DNA of 5,367 nt from Hyphomicrobiales bacterium (GCA_021775795.1 JAJFHB010000038.1:1-5367), one strand, 5' to 3'; counted from the stretch's first letter, positions 1-5,229 are shown. Numbers and translations: made by a program. The notes: generated by a model not told the origin, from the letters alone.

Positions 1-582
1 ACCCGGCAACTCGATCATGCTCACGTTGAGTTCTGTCGTGGCGTCAAGAACCCCATTGGCATGAAATGTGGGCCAAGCCTTGAGGCCGACGATCTCCTGC
101 GGTTGATCGATGCGCTCAACCCGGAAAATGAAGCCGGGCGCTTAACGCTCATCTGCCGCTTTGGCGCAGGTAAATGTGCTGATCATCTGCCGGGGCTGAT
201 CCGTGCAGTGGAGCGGGAGGGCAAGGTTGTTGTCTGGTCTTGTGATCCCATGCACGGAAACACGATAAAAGCATCAACCGGCTTCAAGACACGTCCGTTC
301 GATCAGGTCATGCAGGAAGTGCAGGAATTCATGGGCATTCACCGGTCTGAGGGAACTCATGCCGGTGGCGTTCATGTGGAAATGACCGGACAGAATGTCA
401 CCGAATGCACAGGTGGCGTGCGGGACATTACAGATGCCGATCTGCGCGACCGCTATCACACCCATTGCGACCCACGCCTCAACGCGGATCAGGCGTTGGA
501 GCTGGCTTTCCTGATAGCTGAAGGCTTGAAGAAAGAGCGGGAAGAACGTGGGCAGCGGCTACCGGAAGTCGCCGCCGAGTAA
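1..582 (+). CDS. aroG: Class II 3-deoxy-7-phosphoheptulonate (DAHP) synthase, C-terminal part (5' end outside the window)
   Basis: DAHP synthase condenses phosphoenolpyruvate with erythrose 4-phosphate, the first step of the cytosolic shikimate pathway to aromatic amino acids. The reading frame is open from base 1 and stops at TAA 580-582, so 193 codons of a usually 450-460 residue protein are present. The class II signature is clear: [16 protein letters not shown] at the start, then [39 protein letters not shown] and [16 protein letters not shown]. Three of the four metal ligands known in this family are visible: His (codon 253-255, DPMHGN), Glu (379-381, HVEMTG) and Asp (469-471, CDPRLN). 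The metal-binding Cys would lie upstream of the window. The C-terminus ends in a charged helix, as is usual. Nothing suggests disruption. Gene names for this enzyme vary (aroG, aroF, aroH); the function is secure, the symbol less so. Confidence 0.96.
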   Translation, partial: TRQLDHAHVEFCRGVKNPIGMKCGPSLEADDLLRLIDALNPENEAGRLTLICRFGAGKCADHLPGLIRAVEREGKVVVWSCDPMHGNTIKASTGFKTRPFDQVMQEVQEFMGIHRSEGTHAGGVHVEMTGQNVTECTGGVRDITDADLRDRYHTHCDPRLNADQALELAFLIAEGLKKEREERGQRLPEVAAE

Positions 583-592
583 TTGTGTTGGT

Positions 593-614
593 CGGCGTTC
601 AGGCTTGAACGTCG
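593..614. terminator. Hairpin at the convergent junction (weak bidirectional terminator candidate)
   Basis: CGGCGTTCA (593-601), loop GGCT, TGAACGTCG (606-614) form a 9-bp stem with one G-T wobble. It begins 10 bases after the DAHP synthase stop and covers the last codons and stop of the opposing small gene. Neither side has a T-run, so it is not a canonical intrinsic terminator. It may stabilise 3' ends or aid Rho-dependent ending. It may also simply be chance in a GC-rich junction. Confidence 0.3.
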
Positions 615-808
615 ACAACCCCACCGGTTCCAGGTGCTGTGTCAGACTTTGCCAGAGCCTCAGCGCCGGCATCGGCTGCCTGCTGCAATAAGGCAATGAG
701 ATTGGCATCCGCCTGCTGGTTCTGTTTTTGGATGACAGCCGAAAGCGAGGCGGCGGTTTGCGCTGCCTGGGCGCCAACGAGGGCTGCTGCTGTTGAAACG
801 GCACTCAT
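599..808 (-). CDS. Small Ala/Gln-rich protein, YjfB-like putative motility protein family
   Basis: This is a 69-aa protein on the minus strand, ATG at 808, stop TGA at 601-599. A good Shine-Dalgarno site, GGAGAA, sits 4 bases before the ATG (read from 818 to 813) and supports both the start and the strand. The protein is a continuous Ala/Gln-rich amphipathic stretch (residues 5-53: AAALVGAQAAQTAASLSAV, then KQNQQADANLIALLQQ) followed by a Gly-rich tail ending GTGGVVDVQA. No signal peptide or membrane segment is seen. The layout (short N-terminal SAVSTAA, a helix containing a hydrophobic-K/Q core, and a short 'G-x-x-V-D-x-x' end) resembles the YjfB-like putative motility family known from Bacillus and many Alphaproteobacteria. 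The precise role of that family is not established. The overlapping plus-strand frame (639-899) lacks a comparable start signal. Existence of the gene is likely; the family assignment is moderate. Confidence 0.6.
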   Translation of the reverse strand: MSAVSTAAALVGAQAAQTAASLSAVIQKQNQQADANLIALLQQAADAGAEALAKSDTAPGTGGVVDVQA

Positions 809-876
809 GCTGTTCTCCGAAAGACTTACGTTCAGAATTAGCCGTTTATGGTTGACGAAGTGTTACCAACGGGACC

Positions 877-892
877 TGGCACGGCACTTTCC
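877..892 (+). promoter_or_regulatory. Sigma-54-like -24/-12 sequence upstream of the TPR gene (tentative)
   Basis: TGGCACG (877-883), four bases, then TTTCC (888-892) matches the RpoN consensus TGGCACG-N4-TTGCW with a perfect -24 element and correct spacing. The -12 element carries T in place of its conserved G. It points toward the TPR gene, with a predicted start near 904 and a leader of about 125 nt. The rest of the 809-1028 intergenic stretch shows only weak sigma-70-like pieces (TGTAAT at 971-976 without a good -35). One conserved base is missing, so this stays tentative. Confidence 0.22.
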
Positions 893-1028
893 TGACTGAA
901 AACCGGCTGCCATGCCTGTGCGCGTGAACCATTTGCAAACCTTTGTTGTGCTATTTCGTTTGCATACCAATGTAATCATACACATCTGAAGTCATCGATT
1001 TAACGCGGTGGAAATGATGGGGAAGACA

Positions 1029-1517
1029 ATGAACAAAGCCACTTTGTTTTTGCAGGGCTCTGCACGCCGTTGGTTAGATGTCGGTCGGCACGGCTCGCTG
1101 TTGTTCGCAGCACTGCTCGGCATGGCGCTCGCCCTTCAGGTCGGATCAGCAAATGCTGCCGGCACGACGACCGCGAGTCTTGAACAGACTTATGTTTCCA
1201 GTGCGGATCTGGCAGGCCCGGCATTGCCGGACGACCCGAGCAATGAAAGTGTTGTGGCCTACAACAAGTCCATTCAGCTCTACCAGGAACGCGAATATGA
1301 GGCGGCGTTGGAAACCATGCGGGCAGCGGTGCGCGCACGTGGTCTGGTGGATGACAGCACAGGGCTCGCCTATTCGAACCTGTGTCTGATGTATCTGCGT
1401 GTTGGCAAGTTCCTCAATGCCGAAGCGGCCTGTACGCGGGCATTGATGCTCTTGCCGAACTACATTCCGGCGGTTTTAAATCTCGCACGTGCCGAACGTC
1501 GCGAAAGCCCCGAGTAG
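1029..1517 (+). CDS. Exported tetratricopeptide repeat (TPR) protein
   Basis: This gene encodes 162 aa. The ATG at 1029 is preferred because GGGGAAG (1019-1025) lies just before it. In-frame GTG 1008 and ATGs 1014 and 1017 have no convincing ribosome site. The N-terminus looks like a Sec signal: basic residues to about 22, hydrophobic SLLFAALLGMALALQV (23-38), then a likely cleavage after ANA or ANAA (43-44). ARRWLD at 12-17 faintly recalls a twin-arginine motif but lacks its consensus. A linker rich in Ser, Pro and Asp (about 50-73) precedes two TPR units, about 75-108 (AYNKSIQLYQEREYEAALE, AAVRARG) and 111-144 (GLAYSNLCLMYLRVGKFLNA, ACTRALMLLP), and a closing helix (146-158). TPRs bind other proteins; the partner is unknown. 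The protein most likely acts in the periplasm. It stands alone between a divergent and a convergent neighbour. Confidence 0.85.
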   Translation: MNKATLFLQGSARRWLDVGRHGSLLFAALLGMALALQVGSANAAGTTTASLEQTYVSSADLAGPALPDDPSNESVVAYNKSIQLYQEREYEAALETMRAAVRARGLVDDSTGLAYSNLCLMYLRVGKFLNAEAACTRALMLLPNYIPAVLNLARAERRESPE

Positions 1518-1555
1518 TTACCGGCACCGATCGCACCGCAAGCAGGCGCGGCGGC

Positions 1556-2440
1556 CTAATCCCGGTTACGGCTTTCCTGGCGCACATTTGCCAGGTTTCC
1601 TGCCAGGATGAGTGACGCTCCAAAGAATACAAACACATCCAGTGATTCCTGATACATGAAATAGCCAACCACAATCATGATTGGCAGTCGCAGGAAATCG
1701 AGCGGCGTCACGACGGATGCATCCGCCAGTGCCATGGCGCGTGTCAGGCAATAATGCGATGCAAATCCGGCCAGCCCCACGAGCAATGCCCAGGGCATGA
1801 GCGGCAGTGATGGGGTCACCCAGTTCCATAAAGCCGGGCCGATACCGATCACAAGCTGGATCGAATGCATGTAGAACAAGACGACGATGGCGTGTTCTGT
1901 GCCCGACAATGTCTTGGTCAAAGCAAGCACAACGCCAAATCCGATTGCCGCAGCCAGTATGATCAGCGTGCCAGAGTTGAAGGTTTCGAAGCCCGGGCGC
2001 AAAATGACAAGAATTCCCAATATACCGAGCACAACGGCGGCAATTCGGGATCCAGTCATTCGTTCGCCCAGAAACATCACCGCAAAAAGAGTGGTCCAGG
2101 CGGGTGCTGTGAATTCGACCGAAATGACTTCCGCCAGCGGCAGAAGCGCAATGGCCACAAACCAGCAAAACTGCGCTCCATAGTGGACGACATTGCGCGT
2201 TACATGAGCACCGAGGCGCTTCGTTTTCAGGGAAGGGCGCCCAATCGAAACCCACACAATCATCGTCAGCAGCATCGCCATGCCGGATCGGAATATCATG
2301 ATCTGAAATGTTGATATTTCCTGAGAGAGCTCACGCCCCCCGAGCGCCATTACGGTGAGTGCACACAACCAGCCGCCCATCCACAGCGCTGCACCTCGAA
2401 TGTCTTGTCGTGGTGCACTGACAACGTCGGGTGCTGACAT
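1556..2440 (-). CDS. EamA/DMT-superfamily inner-membrane transporter
   Basis: This is a 294-aa protein, the usual length for a ten-helix drug/metabolite transporter with two EamA repeats. A short hydrophilic N-terminus (1-15) leads into alternating hydrophobic segments through residue 283. First-repeat marks are visible: IFRSGMAMLLTM (49-60), PLAEVISVEFTAPAWTTLFA (101-120) and the family hallmark FLGERMTGSRIAAVVLGILG (123-142) followed by LRPG (147-150). The second repeat has ASHYCLTRAMALADASVVTP (227-246), PLDFLRLPIMIVVGYFMYQE (246-265) and a final helix. Relatives move amino acids, amines, S-adenosylmethionine and other metabolites; the substrate cannot be read from sequence. The ATG at 2440 lies 9 bp after the stop of the glutamine amidotransferase-like gene and has only a weak ribosome site, so coupled translation in one operon is likely. 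It converges on the TPR gene with 38 bp between stops and no clear terminator. Confidence 0.93.
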   Translation of the reverse strand: MSAPDVVSAPRQDIRGAALWMGGWLCALTVMALGGRELSQEISTFQIMIFRSGMAMLLTMIVWVSIGRPSLKTKRLGAHVTRNVVHYGAQFCWFVAIALLPLAEVISVEFTAPAWTTLFAVMFLGERMTGSRIAAVVLGILGILVILRPGFETFNSGTLIILAAAIGFGVVLALTKTLSGTEHAIVVLFYMHSIQLVIGIGPALWNWVTPSLPLMPWALLVGLAGFASHYCLTRAMALADASVVTPLDFLRLPIMIVVGYFMYQESLDVFVFFGASLILAGNLANVRQESRNRD

Positions 2441-2449
2441 ATGGTGCTG

Positions 2450-3205
2450 CTAAGCTTGCAGAAGGTGAGGAGGGCGCGATGCTATGCGATCGAGGAGAAA
2501 CGTTGCCACCCAATCAGCAAAATGCTGATCGTGGATGTCATCGGCAAGGGACGCCAACGCAGTGTCAGCTCTTGCTTCTCCAATCATCTCGCGGCGGTAT
2601 GTGTAGATCATTTTCGCGAATGCCGGAGTTACCTCTGGATGATTTTGAAAGGTAATGATGTTCTCGCCAATCTGTAGCATCCCAATGGGGCAGAACTCAT
2701 TTCCAGCCAATACTTCAGCGCCGTCCGGTGCTCTTGTTACCTGATCCATATGGGAGGCGATGGTCGCGACTTGCTCGAGCTTGGGTGACATCCACTGCTT
2801 GTGAGCATGTACGTCATAAGTATGTACGCCTACACCCCAGCCGTTGTCCGAGGCTTCGACGGCGCCGCCATACGCATCTGCAATCAATTGATGGCCAAAA
2901 CAGATGCCGATAACTGGCCTGCTGTCAGCTGCTGCACGAATGAAATTCTGTGCCTCCAACATCCAGTCGGCCTGTTCTATGACGCTCGCTGCGCTGCCGG
3001 TAACCAGATAGGCATCACAGGCAGAGGAGTGGTGTGGCAATTGACCTTCGTGCGCGCGGAATGTGGAAAACGAGAGTGGTGTGTGACGGTTCATGTTGAG
3101 CCAGCGTGTAAACCAGTCCGTAAATGTGCCGTGTTCATCGGCCAGTTCTGCACGAACGTTGCCGGTCTCAAGAATTCCAATTGTGATTGCGTCTTGCTGG
3201 TTCAT
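2450..3205 (-). CDS. Class I (type 1) glutamine amidotransferase-like protein, stand-alone
   Basis: This is a 251-aa single-domain protein with the class I glutamine amidotransferase fold, as in GMP synthase N-domains. The oxyanion-hole region is VTGSAASV (68-75) and the nucleophile elbow is GICFGHQ (100-106) with Cys102. GGAVEASDNGWGVGVHTYDV (113-132) follows, and the catalytic pair is His189/Glu191 in FQNHPEV. All three triad residues are present, so it should be an active gamma-glutamyl hydrolase or amidotransferase. No synthetase domain is fused or adjacent, so the acceptor is unknown. Stand-alone members include gamma-glutamyl peptidases and GuaA-like amidotransferases. No signal peptide: cytoplasmic. 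The ATG at 3205 has only a weak GGG-rich ribosome site. The gene is first of a tight pair with the EamA transporter, suggesting that product or substrate is exported or imported. It may also be read from the membrane-protein promoter 77 bp or more upstream. Confidence 0.9.
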   Translation of the reverse strand: MNQQDAITIGILETGNVRAELADEHGTFTDWFTRWLNMNRHTPLSFSTFRAHEGQLPHHSSACDAYLVTGSAASVIEQADWMLEAQNFIRAAADSRPVIGICFGHQLIADAYGGAVEASDNGWGVGVHTYDVHAHKQWMSPKLEQVATIASHMDQVTRAPDGAEVLAGNEFCPIGMLQIGENIITFQNHPEVTPAFAKMIYTYRREMIGEARADTALASLADDIHDQHFADWVATFLLDRIASRPPHLLQA

Positions 3206-3220
3206 ATCCCAAGGCCCTAA

Positions 3221-3262
3221 AGATCAAGAGGCGCACTGTCAATTACTGCGACCGCTTGATCT
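3221..3262 (-). other. Bulged 42-nt inverted repeat between the membrane-protein and amidotransferase genes
   Basis: AGATCAAG (3221-3228) and CTTGATCT (3255-3262) are perfect 8-bp inverted arms. Inside them CGCACTG (3232-3238) can pair with TACTGCG (3244-3250) with one mismatch and one wobble, closing on a 5-base loop. On the minus-strand transcript the stem is followed by only two further T beyond the arm. It is therefore at best a weak attenuator or an mRNA processing/stability element. A TTGACA hexamer (3242-3237, minus) lies inside it, followed by a poor -10 (TAGGGC at 17 bp), so it could alternatively mark an internal promoter for the amidotransferase gene. Confidence 0.45.
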
Positions 3263-3282
3263 ACATGCCCAAAACTGGCTTC

Positions 3283-3684
3283 TCAAGGCATGGACCACCC
3301 AACCAGCATCAATGTGGTCGCTGCAGCACAGCCGTAAAGCGGGATGTGAAACCAGCAGCGCCAGGCGATCCAGGTGAAAACGGCGCCAAGGCCGACCAGC
3401 AATACTTCCAGCCAGTTAATCTGGTACAGGCTGGCAATCACGATGAGCAAGGCGAACAGCAAGACACCAATGCTGTGGCTGAAATGAAATCCCAGCGAAG
3501 CCGTCCAATAGTCGCGGCCATTTGGCGTGATAATGTTTTTGGTGGCACGCAAGAGAGGCAGAAGCGACCTGTCGCGTGGTGCAAAATATCGCGGCTCAGA
3601 CCAGAAGTCTCGAGCCGCATAAAACAGATGCAATCCACCTAAGACTGCGAGAATTGCGGCGGCGATGAACGGAAGGTAGTTCAC
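3283..3684 (-). CDS. Small four-helix integral membrane protein, uncharacterised
   Basis: This is a 133-aa inner-membrane protein. It starts at GTG 3684, preceded by AGGAG (3696-3692) seven bases upstream, a strong ribosome site. Likely transmembrane segments are at about 3-24, 62-86, 92-110 and 113-131. A basic/aromatic loop of about 37 residues lies between the first two (ARDFWSEPRYFAPRDRS and LLRATKNIITPNGRDYW). Conserved-looking spots are GGLHLFYA (16-23), LGFHFSHSIG (64-73) and WFHIPLYG (111-118): three His/aromatic clusters inside or at the edge of helices. I recall similar short proteins annotated as LIC_13387-like, but I am not certain and no function is known to me. It is divergent from the TetR gene, with two palindromic operators and a good promoter between. 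It is therefore the most direct regulatory target of that repressor, and it may lead a three-gene operon. Confidence 0.8.
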   Translation of the reverse strand: MNYLPFIAAAILAVLGGLHLFYAARDFWSEPRYFAPRDRSLLPLLRATKNIITPNGRDYWTASLGFHFSHSIGVLLFALLIVIASLYQINWLEVLLVGLGAVFTWIAWRCWFHIPLYGCAAATTLMLVGWSMP

Positions 3685-3745
3685 GGACTTACTCCTGATG
3701 TTGCGCCAAGCGTTCGGAAAACCTTTGTGAAATTGTATGTCGTAC

Positions 3746-3761
3746 CATACGCTAGCGTATG
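3746..3761. promoter_or_regulatory. TetR-type operator 1 (perfect 16-bp palindrome)
   Basis: CATACGCTAGCGTATG reads the same on both strands. It covers the predicted transcription start (about 3759) of the minus-strand promoter. Its core recurs exactly at 3794-3807, 47 bp centre to centre. A bound repressor dimer here would block the membrane-protein operon. It also overlaps a weak plus-strand promoter candidate for tetR (TTGTGA 3725-3730, TACGCT 3748-3753), consistent with autoregulation. The palindrome pair next to a TetR gene is seen directly; binding is inferred. Confidence 0.82.
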
Positions 3762-3765
3762 TTTA

Positions 3766-3794
3766 CTTGTATCTGTGTTGCTTGCGCAAGTCAA
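3766..3794 (-). promoter_or_regulatory. Sigma-70-type promoter for the membrane-protein operon
   Basis: On the minus strand, TTGACT (3794-3789) and TACAAG (3771-3766) are separated by exactly 17 bp, a good -35 and a fair -10. Transcription would start near 3759, giving a leader of about 75 nt before the GTG at 3684. Operator 1 lies on the start site and operator 2 touches the -35. The spacer contains a further perfect 10-bp palindrome, CTTGCGCAAG (3781-3790). Confidence 0.6.
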
Positions 3795-3807
3795 TACGCT
3801 AGCGTAT
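3794..3807. promoter_or_regulatory. TetR-type operator 2 (perfect 14-bp palindrome)
   Basis: ATACGCTAGCGTAT is a perfect palindrome identical to the core of operator 1. The flanking base pair (A/G) breaks the outer symmetry, so 15 of 16 bases match operator 1. It abuts the -35 of the minus-strand promoter and ends one base before the GGAG ribosome site of tetR (3808-3811). Repressor here could block both RNA polymerase on the minus promoter and transcription or translation initiation of tetR. Confidence 0.82.
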
Positions 3808-3816
3808 GGAGCTGTC

Positions 3817-4404
3817 ATGAAGAAGAAAAAGACAGCACCTCGGGAGCGAACTTCAAAGGGTGATCGAAAAATCAGCCCCAAGGATTGGGTCCAGGTCGGA
3901 CTTGAGACGTTGGCGCGAGATGGTATCGATGCTGTGCGTGTGGAACCGCTCGCTGTCCGTCTTGGGGTCACCAAGGGCAGCTTCTACTGGCACTTCAAGG
4001 ACAGGGCAGCGTTTCATGCGGCCATCCTGAGGGCTTGGCGTGATCTGAACACAGATGAAATCATTCATCGCGTCGAAGCCGGTGGCGGCTCTGGCTCTGA
4101 ACGCCTGGAGCGCCTTGTCGAATTGACAATGTCGAATGAGAAAGCTGGTCGCGTAGAGACTGCAATACGCGCCTGGGCAAGAACGGCATGCGATGTGGCG
4201 AGTGCGCTCGCCGAGATCGATCAGAAGCGCCTCGGTTATGTTGCCGAATTGTTTATGGCCTCAGGCGTTGAACGCAAATTGAGTATGACACGCGCAAAAC
4301 TGATTTATCTCGCGTTGATCGGCAGTTTCTTTGCCGGACCGTCCGCCGCACTGTCACTCGATCCTGATGCCCGGAAGGAAATTGTGACGGCGATACTCAG
4401 TTAG
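3817..4404 (+). CDS. TetR/AcrR-family transcriptional repressor
   Basis: This is a 195-aa protein, typical length for the family. The ATG at 3817 is chosen because GGAG (3808-3811) sits five bases upstream. The in-frame GTG at 3727 would add 30 residues encoded by the operators themselves. After a basic tail (MKKKKTAPRERTSKGDRK) comes the TetR DNA-binding domain, about 19-66: first helix DWVQVGLETLARDGIDAVRV, then helix-turn-helix VEPLAVRLGVTKGSFYWHFK (42-61), which ends in the family's hallmark YxHF. The C-terminal domain (about 70-195) is helical with LERLVELTMS and KLIYLALIGSFFAG, and should bind an unknown ligand and form dimers. It is divergent from the small membrane-protein gene with two matching palindromes between, so it likely represses both itself and that operon. 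The ligand is probably a metabolite or toxicant related to the transporter or membrane protein; that is inference. Confidence 0.93.
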   Translation: MKKKKTAPRERTSKGDRKISPKDWVQVGLETLARDGIDAVRVEPLAVRLGVTKGSFYWHFKDRAAFHAAILRAWRDLNTDEIIHRVEAGGGSGSERLERLVELTMSNEKAGRVETAIRAWARTACDVASALAEIDQKRLGYVAELFMASGVERKLSMTRAKLIYLALIGSFFAGPSAALSLDPDARKEIVTAILS

Positions 4405-4508
4405 TTGCCCAGGATTTGAACGTCAGAATGACAAACCCACTTCGCCACGGCCATTTTCGGTAACAACAAACTTTGGCAGATGCGCGCGTCTGTACCGTCG
4501 ATACATCC

Positions 4509-4539
4509 GACCGCCAGAAGGTGGTCGCCCAAGGTGACC
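4509..4539 (-). terminator. Two overlapping, mutually exclusive hairpins after the cyclotransferase gene
   Basis: GACCGCC (4509-4515), loop AGAA, GGTGGTC (4520-4526) is one 7-bp stem with a wobble. GGTCGCC (4523-4529), loop CAA, GGTGACC (4533-4539) is another. They share GGTC at 4523-4526 and so cannot form together. They start two bases beyond the stop codon at 4542. No T-run follows on the minus strand, so this may be a 3'-end stability or Rho-associated element rather than a classic terminator. The rest of the 137-bp gap 4405-4541 shows nothing convincing. Confidence 0.3.
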
Positions 4540-4541
4540 CA

Positions 4542-5087
4542 TCAGTCATCAGCGCTTTTGACGTTCTCGAGGTGTTCGACCCAGTGATCCGGCAAGCCGT
4601 GCTCGCGGGCGCCCTCTCGCAAAAGGGTGATGTAGCGTTCAGAGGGTCTGCCATCGTGCTCCAGACCCTTGGCTACATAGGTGAACGCTGGAACCAGAGT
4701 GCCGTTCTGATCTTCTGCCTCAAGCCATGTTGGTCTGTAGTTCCAACCGGGCACCCCTTCCGTTGAGTTGAGCCACACCATCTCTCGCTGCGTGATCTCA
4801 TAGAGAACGCCCCATACTTCCGCTTCATCGTCACGGCTGATGTTTGCAGGAGCCGACTTTCCCCGAGGATAACCGTGAAGATTGAAGCGAAGACGATAAC
4901 CCTGCAAACGACCGACACGCCGTTCCGTCGGTTTCATTTTCCGCCGCCCGGTAAACACCGTGTCATGCATGTTGGAGCCGAAGGCGAAATACCAGACACG
5001 GTCATGAGGCGTGCCCTCGAGACTCAGGCCGAACCGGCGGTACCAGAGTTGTGTCAGGCGCCAGGTGGCGGGGAGTTTTTGTTGCAT
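4542..5087 (-). CDS. Gamma-glutamylcyclotransferase-like (GGCT/AIG2 fold) protein
   Basis: This is a 181-aa protein from ATG 5087, the first ATG in the frame. An extension to GTG 5180 adds 31 residues that do not look like this family, so the ATG is preferred even though no good ribosome site precedes it. Family enzymes release 5-oxoproline from gamma-glutamyl amino acids or peptides in the cytosol. The substrate-binding loop is YFAFGSNM (residues 33-40), where Phe replaces the common Tyr of YxxYGSN. The barrel strands VGRLQGYRLRFN and EAEVWGVLYEIT follow. The putative catalytic acid is Glu110 in WLNSTEGVPGWNY, matching the xxEGV...Y motif of the family. C-terminal helices SERYITLLREGAREHGLP close the fold. 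Substrate cannot be fixed; some bacterial members act on other gamma-glutamyl amines. It converges on tetR and diverges from the DCC-family gene; no operon partner is visible. Confidence 0.85.
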   Translation of the reverse strand: MQQKLPATWRLTQLWYRRFGLSLEGTPHDRVWYFAFGSNMHDTVFTGRRKMKPTERRVGRLQGYRLRFNLHGYPRGKSAPANISRDDEAEVWGVLYEITQREMVWLNSTEGVPGWNYRPTWLEAEDQNGTLVPAFTYVAKGLEHDGRPSERYITLLREGAREHGLPDHWVEHLENVKSADD

Positions 5088-5118
5088 TGCATTTAAGCCG
5101 GTCTGGAGGTGCAGGTTT

Positions 5119-5133
5119 TTCCTGAAGCAGGAA
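5119..5133. repeat. Short perfect inverted repeat in the divergent intergenic region
   Basis: TTCCTG-AAG-CAGGAA is a 6-bp perfect inverted repeat, flanked further out by GTTTT and AAAAC. It lies about 32 bp upstream of the cyclotransferase start and about 97 bp upstream of the DCC gene. The T-run precedes the stem on the plus strand, and A's follow it on the minus strand, so it is not a terminator. It could be an operator. Elsewhere in 5088-5229 a TATAAT hexamer (minus, 5216-5211) has no supporting -35. Confidence 0.3.
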
Positions 5134-5229
5134 CGTGAAAACTCAAAACGGTGCTGTCTCAAATAGTGGCGGGCAGGCACCGCGCCAATGCTGTCCTATT
5201 CATGCTACAAATTATACAGAGGCAAAACC

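Noticed and set aside
639..899. An 86-aa plus-strand frame opposite the small Ala-rich gene
   Set aside because: It has no convincing ribosome site, its composition follows from the Ala/Gln-rich codons on the other strand, and it runs into the intergenic region.
1008..1028. Alternative GTG/ATG starts of the TPR protein at 1008, 1014 and 1017
   Set aside because: None has a Shine-Dalgarno site. GGGGAAG is placed for the ATG at 1029, which also gives a normal signal peptide.
1865..2314. Long plus-strand frame (149 codons) opposite the EamA gene
   Set aside because: Low-complexity polar translation without family features; it is an antisense shadow of a clear transporter gene.
2801..3220. Plus-strand frame of 139 codons opposite the amidotransferase-like gene
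   Set aside because: The opposite strand carries an intact catalytic triad and family motifs; this frame shows none.
3727..3816. A 30-residue N-terminal extension of the TetR protein from GTG 3727
   Set aside because: It would be encoded by the operator/promoter DNA. The ATG at 3817 has a proper GGAG site, and the protein from there has the normal family length.
4405..4450. tRNA-like fragment on the minus strand (GTTCAAATCC resembling a T-loop, TTGTCAT resembling an Asp anticodon loop)
   Set aside because: The T-stem and anticodon stem do not pair, and there is no D-arm or acceptor stem. It is most likely chance, so no tRNA or attachment site is claimed.
5054..5092. A 12-codon overlapping minus-strand frame starting at ATG 5092, five bases before the cyclotransferase ATG
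   Set aside because: A leader peptide is conceivable, but there is no ribosome site and such short frames are common by chance.
5206..5219. Plus-strand -10-like hexamers TACAAA and TATACA before the DCC gene
   Set aside because: No -35 at a proper distance, and the resulting leader would be too short or would overlap the ribosome site.
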